A stretch of DNA of 64,000 bases from Streptomyces sp. NBRC 110028 (GCF_001417735.1 NZ_BBUZ01000030.1:124001-188000), one strand, 5' to 3'; numbered from the stretch's first letter, positions 34,334-43,069 are shown. Numbers and translations are program-made. Notes: generated by a model from the letters alone, not told the origin.

Positions 34334-34918
34334 TCAACGTGGGCTGCGCCGGCTCCGGTAGGCCGCGACGCTGGCCCGGTGTGCGCAGGTTCGGGTGCAG
34401 TACTGCTTCGAGCCGTTGCGCGAGAGGTCCACGAAAGTGGCCCGGCAGGTCGGCCCGGCACATACGCCGAGACGAGCGGGACCGAGCGTGGCGATCACGG
34501 AGGCCAGTGCGCTGAGCGTAGTCGCGGCAAGGTGCGCCGAGCAGCGGTCGGTGTCGGAGGTCACCTCGGTCCACCAGCGGTCGTCCTCGTGGCGCAGTAC
34601 CGGAGTGGCGCGGCTGCGACGCAGACCGTCGTTGATCAGAGCCGCAGCTTCGACCGCGTCCGCGTTCGCCCGTTCGAGCACCTCACGCACCGTCTCGCGC
34701 AACGCGCGGACTTCCGCCAGGTCGGCGCGGGTGAGATGCCGCGGACCGGTCCCTTGGTTCGCGGCCGAACTCGGAGGCGCAGCCGCGGGATGGTCGTCAA
34801 GGAAGTCCCGGAGTTGCTCCACGGTCTCGAGCGCGTCCTCTCCCTTGATCGGCCTCAAGGTGTTGGCCAGGTCGACGGCCGTCTGGACCACCAATGGGCT
34901 GTAATACGCATGCTGCAT
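34334..34918 (-). CDS. CGNR zinc-finger (ABATE-type) transcription regulator
   Basis: A 194-residue protein. The N-terminal ABATE-like region starts MQHAYYSPLVVQTAVDLANT, and a C-terminal zinc-finger begins VCAGPTCRATFVDLSRNGSK and continues QYCTRTCAHRASVAAYRSR. The four cysteines and CxxxC spacing match the CGNR domain, here with the R of CGNR replaced within ACAH. The ATG at 34918 has GAGGAG upstream. It is divergent from an MFS exporter gene with only 51 bp between starts. That gap includes GTAATGTTAC (34942-34951), a likely shared operator. It probably controls the exporter and epoxide hydrolase genes. Confidence 0.82.
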   Translation of the reverse strand: MQHAYYSPLVVQTAVDLANTLRPIKGEDALETVEQLRDFLDDHPAAAPPSSAANQGTGPRHLTRADLAEVRALRETVREVLERANADAVEAAALINDGLRRSRATPVLRHEDDRWWTEVTSDTDRCSAHLAATTLSALASVIATLGPARLGVCAGPTCRATFVDLSRNGSKQYCTRTCAHRASVAAYRSRRSPR

Positions 34919-34969
34919 TTGACGTATCTCCTCACTGCTCCGTAATGTTACACCCAAAGGAGTCTTGGC

Positions 34970-36415
34970 ATGTCACAACATACCCGGCAGGGGACGACGC
35001 CGCAGACGATCCCGTCTGGAGGGGCCCCGGCACCGGAGCGAACCGACGCCCCGGATGGGCGTCGGCTGGGGCTGACTTTGGGGATGCTGGTGCTGCCGAT
35101 GTACGTGGCACTGGGAGCGCCGTCGGTGGCCCTGCCGGCCATCGGCCGCGCACTCGCGGTGCCGTTCGGGGCCACCGCATGGATTCTCGCCGCGTGGTCG
35201 CTGACCTCCGCGCTCGCGATGCCGGTCGCGGGTCGGCTGCTGGTCCGCTGGAGCCCCTTCCAGGTCCTCGTCGCCGGGGTCGTGGCGCTCGCCGCGGGCT
35301 CCGCGCTCGCCGGAGCCGGGCCGGCACTGTCCGTCGTGATCGTCGGCCGACTGATCGGCGGCGCCGGGGCGGGCGCGACCGTGATCGCCGTCTTTGCCGC
35401 GGCCACCGCCCTTCCCGGGCGGCAACGGATCCGCGCCCTGGGAATCATCGCGGCCGCCAGCGCGACGGCGTCGGGGTGCGGGACACTGTTGGGCGGGGCG
35501 GTGACCGCATGGCTCGGGTGGCGTGCCGTGCTCGCGATCCCGGTCCTCGCGCTGCCCCTCCTGCTGGCCGCATTGCCGAGTAGGCGCGCGCTGACGCGGA
35601 GCGGTAGCGGCGAGCGAAACGGCTCGACCGGGCGACTCGATATCGTCGGCGCGGCCGTGCTATCGGTACTCGCCGGCTCCTTGATCACGTTGCTGCAGGC
35701 ACACTCGGTCGGCCTGCCCGCTCCGGTCACGCTCGTCGTGGCTGCCACCGGGGCGCTCGCCGCCGGGGGACTGTGGTGGCGCGTGCGAAGCACGCCCGAG
35801 GGGTTCGTGCCCCGGCGGGTGATCGCGGCCCGCGGCTTCCTGGCGGCCGGGCTCATCGGCGGGACCGTCTTCGCCGGCTACTACGGGGTGCTGTTCCGCG
35901 CCCCGTCCCTGATCGAGCAGGCCACGGGCGGTGGCCCCCTGGAAGCCGGCGTGCTCTTGGTCCCGGCCGCCGCCTGCTCGGTGCTGGCCGGGCGGCTGGT
36001 CGGCGCTTTGACCGACCGGTTCACCGGCTGGCAGGTGTCGGCCGGGCTTGCGGCACTCACCGTCGTCGGTGTGCTCGTCGTCGCGGTCTTCAATGGGCCG
36101 ATCCCAATTGTCGTCGGCACGGCGTTGACCGTGTGCGGGTTCGCCAACGCCCAAGCCGTACTGGTGAGCCTCGCGCCGGACCTGGTCGCCGCGGACGACC
36201 GCGACACCGCACAGGGCCTGCTCAACTTCATGAACGCCCTGGGTGGCGGGATCGGTCCGGCCGCTGTCGCGGGTCTGTCCGGCATCGTGCCGGTGCCGGC
36301 GGCCCTCGCTGTGCTCGCGGCACTCCCCCTGGCCGGACTCGTGCTCAGCCTGACCCGGCGCCCTACCGCCGACCGCCGCCCCCAACCCGACGCCACGCGT
36401 GGGAGCCCGCGATGA
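34970..36415 (+). CDS. MFS-family drug exporter
   Basis: A 481-residue multi-spanning membrane protein. After a hydrophilic 33-residue N-terminus the first membrane segment begins LGLTLGMLVLPMYVALGAP. It continues through typical DHA2-like motifs, including the loop 2-3 segment GRLLVRWSPFQVLVAGVVAL and the motif-C-like GIIAAASATASGCGTLLGGA. The total number of membrane segments looks like 12 to 14. The ATG at 34970 has AAAGGAG. It is divergent from the CGNR regulator and 52 bp upstream of the epoxide hydrolase, probably as one transcript. Such exporters expel hydrophobic drugs or the cell's own metabolites; the substrate is unknown. Confidence 0.88.
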   Translation: MSQHTRQGTTPQTIPSGGAPAPERTDAPDGRRLGLTLGMLVLPMYVALGAPSVALPAIGRALAVPFGATAWILAAWSLTSALAMPVAGRLLVRWSPFQVLVAGVVALAAGSALAGAGPALSVVIVGRLIGGAGAGATVIAVFAAATALPGRQRIRALGIIAAASATASGCGTLLGGAVTAWLGWRAVLAIPVLALPLLLAALPSRRALTRSGSGERNGSTGRLDIVGAAVLSVLAGSLITLLQAHSVGLPAPVTLVVAATGALAAGGLWWRVRSTPEGFVPRRVIAARGFLAAGLIGGTVFAGYYGVLFRAPSLIEQATGGGPLEAGVLLVPAAACSVLAGRLVGALTDRFTGWQVSAGLAALTVVGVLVVAVFNGPIPIVVGTALTVCGFANAQAVLVSLAPDLVAADDRDTAQGLLNFMNALGGGIGPAAVAGLSGIVPVPAALAVLAALPLAGLVLSLTRRPTADRRPQPDATRGSPR

Positions 36416-36467
36416 CGGTCCACCTGCATCTGATCCGATAACGCCTTGACCAGTAAGGAGCCTTGCC

Positions 36468-37589
36468 ATGTCCGCCGAGCCATTCGAGGTCGGCATCACC
36501 GAAGCCGAGATCGCGGACCTGCGTGAACGATTGCGACGGACACGGTGGCCCGAGCGCGAGCCGGTGGACGACTGGTCACAGGGTTTGCCACTGGCGTATG
36601 CGCAGGAGCTTTGCCGCAGCTGGGCCGAGGACTACGACTTCGGGTTCGCCGAGCGGCTGAACGTGTTCCCGCAGTACCGCGACACGATCGACGGGCTGGG
36701 CATCCACTTCCTGCACGTCCGCTCGCCGGAGCCGGACGCGTTCCCGCTCGTGCTCACGCACGGGTGGCCGGGTTCGGTGCTCGAGTTCCTGGAGGTCCTC
36801 GGCCCGCTCACCGACCCGCGCGCGCACGGCGGTGCCCCGGCGGACGCGTTCCACGTGGTCGCGCCGTCGTTGCCCGGGTACGGCTGGAGTGACAAGCCGT
36901 CGACGACCGGGTGGGGCATCACTCGCACCGCGCGCGCCTGGGACACGTTGATGGTCTCGCTGGGTTACGAACGGTACGGCGCGCAGGGCGGTGACTGGGG
37001 TTCGGCGGTGTCCGCGGTGCTGGGCGAGGTGGCGCCCGAGCGGGTCGCCGGCGTGCACCTGAACCTGGGATCCGTGGCGGCGGGCACGTTCGACGACCCG
37101 ACGCCCGCGGAGGTGGCGAATCTCGAGGCCGAGAAGGAGATGCAGCGCACCGGCCGGGGGTACTCGGCGATCCAGGCGACCCGGCCGCAGACGCTCGGCT
37201 ACGGCCTCACCGACTCCCCGGCGGGGCAGGCCGCCTGGATCGCCGAGAAGTTCTGGGCGTGGACGGACAACGACGGCCATCCCGAGGATGCGTTGTCGCG
37301 GCAGACGATCCTCGACGAGATCTCGGTCTATTGGTTCACCGCGTCGGCCACGTCGTCGGCACGCCTGTACTGGGAGAGCTTCGCCAACTTCCGAGACAAG
37401 GTGACCGCGCCATCCGGGCTGTCGGTCTACCCGTGCGACATAACCCGCCCGTCGAGGCGGGAGGCCGAGCTGCGGTTCACCGACCTGCGCTGGTTCGAGG
37501 AGCTGCCGCATGGTGGCCACTTCGCCGCGCTGGAGCAGCCGGAGTCGCTGGTCAAGCAGGTGCGCGGGTTCTTCCGCCTGTTCCGCTGA
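36468..37589 (+). CDS. epoxide hydrolase (alpha/beta hydrolase with EHN domain)
   Basis: A 373-residue protein of the microsomal-type epoxide hydrolase family. The N-terminal EHN domain includes ITEAEIADLRERLRRTRWPE and YAQELCRSWAEDYDFGFAER. The alpha/beta hydrolase core shows the oxyanion motif HGWPGS (about residues 98-103), the nucleophile motif GGDWGS with Asp (about 173-178), and the catalytic histidine in HGGHFAALEQPE near the C-terminus. It opens epoxides to diols. The ATG at 36468 follows AAGGAG. Position after an MFS exporter under a divergent regulator suggests a detoxification module. Confidence 0.9.
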   Translation: MSAEPFEVGITEAEIADLRERLRRTRWPEREPVDDWSQGLPLAYAQELCRSWAEDYDFGFAERLNVFPQYRDTIDGLGIHFLHVRSPEPDAFPLVLTHGWPGSVLEFLEVLGPLTDPRAHGGAPADAFHVVAPSLPGYGWSDKPSTTGWGITRTARAWDTLMVSLGYERYGAQGGDWGSAVSAVLGEVAPERVAGVHLNLGSVAAGTFDDPTPAEVANLEAEKEMQRTGRGYSAIQATRPQTLGYGLTDSPAGQAAWIAEKFWAWTDNDGHPEDALSRQTILDEISVYWFTASATSSARLYWESFANFRDKVTAPSGLSVYPCDITRPSRREAELRFTDLRWFEELPHGGHFAALEQPESLVKQVRGFFRLFR

Positions 37590-37848
37590 CTGTCCGTGCC
37601 ACCCCCTGGGAAGCCCGCGCCCAGGGGATGGTCCTGTCCGTCCCCCGGGTTACCGGCAAATCACGTTGGCGGTGCAATGGGCGAACGTTGTCCGGCTCGA
37701 CGGCGCACGAATTCGCTTCGAGGTTCCTCTTGGAGGCGTCAGCCGCTTCGAGGTCCCGGGTGCGGAGGCGGGGCCGCCCATTCAGCACTTCGACGTGACG
37801 ACCGATAGCAAGGGAGCGCGGCCTCTCCCTCGCTGACGGCGGCTCGGC

Positions 37849-38208
37849 TCAGTCCTCGGCCCCGTCGTCCTCTGCTGCGTCCGGGTCCCGGAAGGGGCGC
37901 AGGCCCTGGCCGGGGCGGCGGTGATGTTGAACAGGTAGCGGCCCAGAAAGTTGATGTGCCAGTCCTTCACGCCGGGACGACGGCCGCCTTGCCGCTGGAC
38001 GTGCGCGGTCCTGCTGGGCCACGTACTCCACCGCGGCGGCGGGGACCTCCCCGGCCGACTCCGGGAACCGGGCCTCCACCTCGAAGAACTTCAGCAGCAG
38101 CGCGAACCCGAGCCGGGTCGCCCCGGACTTGTTCCGCACCCGCTTCATGTCATCTTCGAGTAACGTCCAGACCTCGATCAGGTCCTCCGGCTCCCAGTCC
38201 TGCCGCAC
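37849..38208 (-). pseudogene. 5' remnant of a Tn3-family transposase
   Basis: The GTG start at 38208 opens a frame reading RQDWEPEDLIEVWTLLEDDM, then NKSGATRLGFALLLKFFEVE and ARFPESAGEVPAAAVEYVAQ. This is the DUF4158-type N-terminus of Tn3-family transposases, which are normally about 1000 residues long. After the EYVAQQ segment the similarity is lost and the frame ends at 37849. Most of the gene is missing. Sequence 37590-37848, up to the epoxide hydrolase, contains no gene that I can support. Confidence 0.65.
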
Positions 38209-38252
38209 TGCCCCGCCCTCCCGCCGACATCACTCGTTCAGCTCAACGAGAT

Positions 38253-38285
38253 GACCGACGGTGGGAAACGACAACTCCGTCGGTC
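38253..38285. repeat. 9-bp inverted repeat
   Basis: GACCGACGG (38253-38261) and CCGTCGGTC (38277-38285) flank a 15-nt loop, 45 bp upstream of the transposase remnant start. It may be a hairpin or a transposon-end structure. The interval 38286-38494 beyond it shows no gene. Confidence 0.5.
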
Positions 38286-38494
38286 TCAGTCTGCAGGGAC
38301 CCGGTAGCCGGCTCCCTCGTTGGACGACGCACGCCGGAAGGCAGGACATCAGGCTGAGAAGCTGTGAATGAACCGCCTTTACGTCTCCGCGATCGAGTAT
38401 CTGCCCGAATGCCATTCGGCTGTGCGGACTTGAGGGGGAGGGAACTGTCAGCGCCCGACGCCGACCAGGCCTGGCGCCAGCATGTTTACCTGGG

Positions 38495-39232
38495 TCATAC
38501 CCCCAGGTTCTCTGTCACGGGCAGGCACTCGGCGAGCAGGTCGACGACGTCGCGCCAGGCTCGCTGCGCGTGCTGTGGGTGGTAGCCGACGCCGGGGACC
38601 ACGGGGTGGCCGACCGGCGGGTGGTGGAAGGCGTGCAAGGCGCCGCCGTAGACCGTGAGGCGCCAGTCGACGCCCGCCGCCTGCATCTCAGCGGTGAACG
38701 CGTTCCGTTGCGCGGGCGCCATGATGGGGTCCTCTGACCCGACCCCGGCCCACACCGGGCAGCGAATGCGCGCCGCTTCGCCCGGTCGGCCCGTGGTCAG
38801 TGCGTTGACTGTCCCGATCGCGCGCAGGCTGACGCCGCCGCGCCCGAGTTCCAGCCCGACGGCGCCCCCGGTGCCGTAGCCGACGGCGGCTATCCGGTCG
38901 GGGTCGGTCCGCGGTTCGGTGCGCAACACGTCGAGCGCCGCATGGCCGATGCCTCTCATCCGGTCGGGATCAGCGAGCAGCGGCATGCAACGGGCCAGCA
39001 TCTCCTCGGGGTCACCCAAATAGCGCCCGCCGTGAAGGTCGAAGGCCAGCGCTACATATCCCAGCTCGGCGAGAGCATCGGCCCGGCGGCGCTCGACGTC
39101 GCTGAGCCCCACGCCCTCCGGCCCGAGCAGCACCGCGGGCCGACGGTCGACACCGGCCGGGAGCGCGAGGTGCCCGAGCATCGTCAAACCGTCGGCCGGA
39201 TACTCGACCGTACGCGTCGTAATCATTGTCAT
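38495..39232 (-). CDS. dienelactone hydrolase-family protein without the catalytic Cys
   Basis: A 245-residue alpha/beta hydrolase of the dienelactone hydrolase family. The start MTMITTRTVEYPADGLTMLG at 39232 (a second ATG two codons later) is followed by the fold. Expected blocks are FDLHGGRYLGD, IAAVGYGTGGAVGLEL at the nucleophile elbow, and VYGGALHAFHHPP with the catalytic histidine. The nucleophile elbow reads GYGTGG where classical enzymes have GYCFGG, so the catalytic cysteine is glycine. It may be a non-hydrolytic relative or use another residue. It lies inside the inserted block, downstream of the helR-type gene and separated from it by a strong hairpin. Confidence 0.8.
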   Translation of the reverse strand: MTMITTRTVEYPADGLTMLGHLALPAGVDRRPAVLLGPEGVGLSDVERRRADALAELGYVALAFDLHGGRYLGDPEEMLARCMPLLADPDRMRGIGHAALDVLRTEPRTDPDRIAAVGYGTGGAVGLELGRGGVSLRAIGTVNALTTGRPGEAARIRCPVWAGVGSEDPIMAPAQRNAFTAEMQAAGVDWRLTVYGGALHAFHHPPVGHPVVPGVGYHPQHAQRAWRDVVDLLAECLPVTENLGV

Positions 39233-39264
39233 GTGACTGGACTGTAGTGATCGTCGAGTTCGGT

Positions 39265-39301
39265 CCGGCCGGTGTTCTGCCGCTGGCAGAACACCGGCCG
39301 G
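39265..39301. terminator. strong hairpin between the helR-type and dienelactone hydrolase genes
   Basis: Perfect 17-bp arms CCGGCCGGTGTTCTGCC (39265-39281) and its complement (39285-39301) with a 3-nt loop. It lies 138 bp beyond the stop of the upstream gene and 33 bp before the start of the downstream gene, both leftward. It may terminate the first transcript, though an operator role for the second gene is also possible. Confidence 0.65.
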
Positions 39302-39438
39302 GTATTCCTCTGACTGGCCCTCGCAGCGGGATTCTGAGAAACGCTGCAGGCAAATGACAGCTCCAAGGATCGGCGTCCTCGACGAGCAATAGCGAGCGGC
39401 ACTTGTGCGCCCGCGGCGACCACGCGGGCGCCGCGCCA

Positions 39439-41520
39439 TCATGCGGGCTGGGTGGTGATGGTGCACAGGCGCTTGGTGGCCCGGGTCAGGGCCACGTACA
39501 GGTCCCTCTCCCCGCCGGGGCGGGCCGTGATGATCTCCTCGGGGTTCAGGACGACGACCCCGTCGAACTCGAGGCCACGTGCTTCGGACGCGGGCACGAT
39601 GCGTGCGTGGTCGGTGATGCCGTGAGCCGTCAACTGGCTCACCCGGGTGTCCGCGCAGATCACTCCCAGGAGTTCGTCCGGCTGCGCGGTGCTCTGGGCG
39701 CGCAGTTCCTCCACGACGGCGGTGACCAGCCCGTCCCCATGTGTGGTCACGGTGCGCGGGCTCTCACCGCTGCGCAGTGACCGTGTGGGCCGCTGGTCCG
39801 GAGCGATCCGCGCGAGCAGGTCCCGGACGCTCTCCAGGATCTCCTGCGTGGTGCGGTAACTGACCGTCAGGTCGTGCAGTCTGAACCGCGTCCCGACATG
39901 CGGGCTCAGGGCTTCCTTCCAGTCGCGTGCCGTCGTGGCCGGGCCCGACTGGGCGAAGTCACCCACCAGCGTCATCGCCCTCGCCGGGCAGCGGCGGACG
40001 ATCATCCGCCACTGCATGGCGGTCAGTTCCTGCGCCTCGTCGACGACGACGTGCCCGTACGTCCGCTCGGGCGGGCCGTCGACCAGGCTCGCTGCCTCGT
40101 CCAGCAACGGCACGTCCGCATCGGTCCACGGGGCCTCCGGGGCACGCAGGAGAAGGGACCGCTCCTGCGGGGTCAGGGTCGGCAGGCGCTCGGCCAGGGC
40201 GTCGGCATCCGTCAGCAGTGCCTTCACGAGGTCGCCGGGTACCAGCCTCGGCCACAGCGCCTCGACCGCCCGGTCGACACCGGCGTCGTCGAGAAGATCG
40301 GCCCCGATGGCGTCCAGGTCCAGCTCGTGGACCGGACCCGGGTCGGCGGCGCCCTCGGCACGGCATTGGGCGACCCCCGTGAACCGGTCGAGGTTCAGGC
40401 CCGTCATCTGCTCGGCATCGGCGTCGATCTGCTCCAGGAGGTCGCCCATGTCCCGTTGCATCGCGTCGGTGACGGCGTCGACCAGGAGTTCCTTGAACGC
40501 CTGGCGCGCGGGGTTGTGGCCGGATGCGGCCGCCAGGGCGGCGGCGCGTGCAGTGGCGACCTCCTTCTCCGACAGGTGGACCAGTTCCTGCCCGACCCGG
40601 ACGGTGAAGTCACCGGCGGGGGCCTGGTGGTCTCGCAGCAGGCCGGCCAGGGCGTTGGCGAGGTCCAGGCCGCCCTTGAGGCGCGCCGTGTCGAACGGGT
40701 CCACCGCGTCCGGGGACATTCCGGCCAGTTCCTGACAGGTCGCCAGATCGACGTCGTTCTCCCCGAGCGAGGGAAGGACCTGGGAGATGTAGTCGAGGAA
40801 ACGGGCGTTGGGGCCCACCACAAGGACACCTTCCTCCGCGGCGCGCGGAAACGCGTACAGGACGTAGGCCGCCCGGTGCAGGGCGACCACCGTCTTGCCG
40901 GTGCCGGGCCCGCCCTGCACCACGGTCACCCCGCGGTGGGCGGATCGGACGATCTCGTCCTGCTCGGCCTGCAGCGTCGCGACCGCCGCGTGCATCCTGC
41001 CCGTACGCCGTGCCGACAGAGCCTCGGTCAACGGGCCGTCCCCCACGACGTCTTCGTCGGTCGGGGCGGTCCCGTCGAGCAGTTCGTCGCTCACCGAGAC
41101 GACCGTGCGCTCCTCGAGGCGCAGGTGCCGGCGCCGCCGCAGATCCATCGGGTGGACCGGTGTCGCCTCGTAGAAGGGCCGCGCCGCGTTCGCGCGCCAG
41201 TCCACGAGCAGCGGCAGTTCGTCCTCCTCCGTGTGCAGTCCGATCCGCCCGATGCGCAGGGCCGTGCCGTCCGTCCAGTCGATGCGCCCGAAGACCAGCC
41301 CCTTCTCGGCGCCTTCCAGCCGGCCGATCTCCTTGGTCAGACGGTCGGCGGCGATCTCTCTCTCGTACGCCTCGCCGGCGCCGTCCGCCGGGGCCTTCAG
41401 CACACTCGCCCGGTTCGCTCGTGCCTCGGAAAGCCGCTCGGTGAGCAGCTCATACAATGAGGACACGTAACCTTGCTCCGATTCAACCGCACGCACGGCA
41501 GAATCATTTGTCTTTGACAA
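39439..41520 (-). CDS. helR: HelR/HelD-type RNA polymerase-associated ATPase
   Basis: A 693-residue UvrD-like ATPase. The N-terminal coiled coil contains VESEQGYVSSLYELLTERL. The Walker A motif is VVQGGPGTGKTVVALHR (about residues 200-216). The insertion typical of HelD follows, then VVVDEAQELTAMQW (Walker B), LVGDFAQSGP (motif III) and VALTRATKRL (motif VI). HelD/HelR proteins pull stalled or drug-bound RNA polymerase off DNA, and HelR confers rifamycin tolerance in Streptomyces. The TTG at 41520 is the best start, seven bases after AAGGAG; the TTG one codon upstream is nearly equal. A perfect palindrome lies about 50 bp upstream. Confidence 0.82.
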   Translation of the reverse strand: MSKTNDSAVRAVESEQGYVSSLYELLTERLSEARANRASVLKAPADGAGEAYEREIAADRLTKEIGRLEGAEKGLVFGRIDWTDGTALRIGRIGLHTEEDELPLLVDWRANAARPFYEATPVHPMDLRRRRHLRLEERTVVSVSDELLDGTAPTDEDVVGDGPLTEALSARRTGRMHAAVATLQAEQDEIVRSAHRGVTVVQGGPGTGKTVVALHRAAYVLYAFPRAAEEGVLVVGPNARFLDYISQVLPSLGENDVDLATCQELAGMSPDAVDPFDTARLKGGLDLANALAGLLRDHQAPAGDFTVRVGQELVHLSEKEVATARAAALAAASGHNPARQAFKELLVDAVTDAMQRDMGDLLEQIDADAEQMTGLNLDRFTGVAQCRAEGAADPGPVHELDLDAIGADLLDDAGVDRAVEALWPRLVPGDLVKALLTDADALAERLPTLTPQERSLLLRAPEAPWTDADVPLLDEAASLVDGPPERTYGHVVVDEAQELTAMQWRMIVRRCPARAMTLVGDFAQSGPATTARDWKEALSPHVGTRFRLHDLTVSYRTTQEILESVRDLLARIAPDQRPTRSLRSGESPRTVTTHGDGLVTAVVEELRAQSTAQPDELLGVICADTRVSQLTAHGITDHARIVPASEARGLEFDGVVVLNPEEIITARPGGERDLYVALTRATKRLCTITTQPA

Positions 41521-41571
41521 CAAGGGGCTCCTTCGATTCGAGCCGCACCATACGGCCAAAGTTCCCTAAAG

Positions 41572-41587
41572 GTAAGTCTTGACTTAC
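41572..41587. promoter_or_regulatory. perfect palindromic operator candidate upstream of the helR-type gene
   Basis: GTAAGTCTTGACTTAC is a perfect inverted repeat of 7-bp arms with a 2-bp centre. It lies in an AT-richer stretch 52-67 bp upstream of the TTG start. The position fits an operator overlapping the promoter. Nothing like the rifamycin-associated element described for helR genes could be recognised next to it. Confidence 0.6.
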
Positions 41588-41716
41588 TTTTTGCGTCTAT
41601 GTCCTTACGGCTGACCGCACTTCGTGTCATGCGTTCCGTCGTTTCCCTTGAATGCCGGTGATATTTTGCCGTGCACGGGAAAGGCAGTGAATCCACGGGA
41701 AAGGTTCGTGGTCGCG

Positions 41717-41868
41717 TCACAGGCCGGGACGGGGCTGGCCTGCATTCCACATGCGGAAACCGGCGGCCGCGGTGATCCGGTTGTGCGACGCGGCGAGTTG
41801 GGCGATGTTCCCGCCGTCGTGTGCGGCCCGGATGCCGGACCTCAACGATTCAACATGCTGACTTGACA
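41717..41868 (-). pseudogene. unidentified coding fragment at the right junction of the inserted block
   Basis: A minus-strand frame open from the junction reads SLRSGIRAAHDGGNIAQLAA, then SHNRITAAAGFRMWNAGQ, and stops at 41717. It has protein-like composition and directly abuts the truncated SNF2 helicase in a different frame. It looks like the 3' end of a gene whose remainder is gone. I do not recognise the family. The remaining gap 41588-41716 shows no other feature. Confidence 0.4.
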
Positions 41869-42926
41869 GGGAAGATCAGGGTGATGGTCTTGCCGAGCCC
41901 CATGTCGTCCGCGAGACAGCCGCCGAGGCCGAGCGAGGTCATCCGGACCAGCCAGTCCAGGCCCCGGAGCTGGTAGTCGCGCAGCGTGGCGGCGAGGGCC
42001 GCGGGCTGGGCGACGGGCGGCTCGCCGCCGTCCTCCCCGGGCCGGGGCTCCCCGGGCCGGGCGAGGCGGTCGCGCAGCGCGGCCAGCCAGCCGGTGGCCC
42101 GCACCTCGACCTCGGCGCCGTCGGCCTCCGCACGGCCGGTGAGGACGGCGCCGAGCGCGCCGACGGGGGCGAGCTCGCGGTCCTGACGGTCGCGGGCGCG
42201 CCGCGCCGACTCGGGGTCCAGGACCACCCACTGATCGCGCAGCCGCACCACCGGGCGACCGGCCTCGGCGAGCCGGTCCAGCTCCTCCCTGGTCAGCTCC
42301 TGGTCGCCGACGGCGAACCGCCAGCGGAAGCGGAGCAGCGCGTCGGCGGAGAGGAACGAGGACATCCGGGGCCCCTGGGCCCTCTCGGGACCGTCCGCTT
42401 GGTCCGCCTCATGGGAGTCGTCCGGGCCGACGACGGCGCGCGCGGTGAGCCCGCGCACCAGCTCCTTGGGCCAGTGCACCTTCACCCCTGCGGCGTCCAG
42501 CGCGCCGGTCGCCGGGCCCAGCAACTCGGTGACCTCCTCGTCGGCGAGGTCGACCGCCTCGGGCACGGCGGCGGCACCCCAGAAGGCCGTCGCGGGGTCG
42601 GCACCTGCCCGGTCCGGCGGCTCTCCGCCCGGCCGCGCGGCGGCCCGCGCCCGGGCCCGGGTGAGGACGGGCAGCGTGTCGGGCAGGGACAGTACCCGCG
42701 CTCGTACGGCGCGGGTGCGGACTCCTGCGGAGTCGTCCGGGACGACGACGGTCAGTTCCTCTGCGGAGCCGGACGGCCTGCCGGGCGGCGGCCCGTCCGG
42801 CCGCCAGAAGGCGACGCGCCCGGCGCGCGAGGGGTCGGCGCGCGAGGGGTCGGCGGGCAGGAAAACGGCGGTGGAGCGGCAGAGTTCGGCGATCTCGGAG
42901 GGGGTGGTCGCGGAGGGTGGGGTCAC
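41850..42926 (-). pseudogene. SNF2-family helicase, truncated after motif I
   Basis: The GTG start at 42926 (MTPPSATTPSEIAELCRS) opens a typical actinobacterial SNF2/Rad54-like helicase. Its N-terminal domain is followed by ATLRDYQLRGLDWLVRMTSL and the Walker A region GCLADDMGLGKTITLI. Directly after that isoleucine, at about 41873, the reading frame enters foreign sequence and stops after FPVKSAC. All later helicase motifs, roughly two thirds of the protein, are missing, so no ATPase function can remain. The matching downstream neighbour, a SWIM-type gene, is truncated at 32457. Confidence 0.85.
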
Positions 42927-43069
42927 GGCTCTGACGCATTCCTCAAATTTGACTACTGCGGTGGGCGGCCGAGAGTACAGGACGCCGGGGCGGATGTGGA
43001 ACCGGCGGCCGCCGGTGTCCGTTGTGAGGAGTGAATACGGCTATGGGCCGGGTTAAGGAGGCGGGTGCG

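Noticed and set aside
37675..37836. Possible coding fragment reading VRLDGARIRFEVPLGG
   Set aside because: It has no start, no recognisable family and an overlapping frame on the other strand of similar quality, so there is not enough to call a gene or remnant.
41521..41720. A rifamycin-associated element upstream of the helR-type gene
   Set aside because: The only dyad found is GTAAGTCTTGACTTAC, which does not resemble the GC-rich element described for rifamycin-inducible genes.
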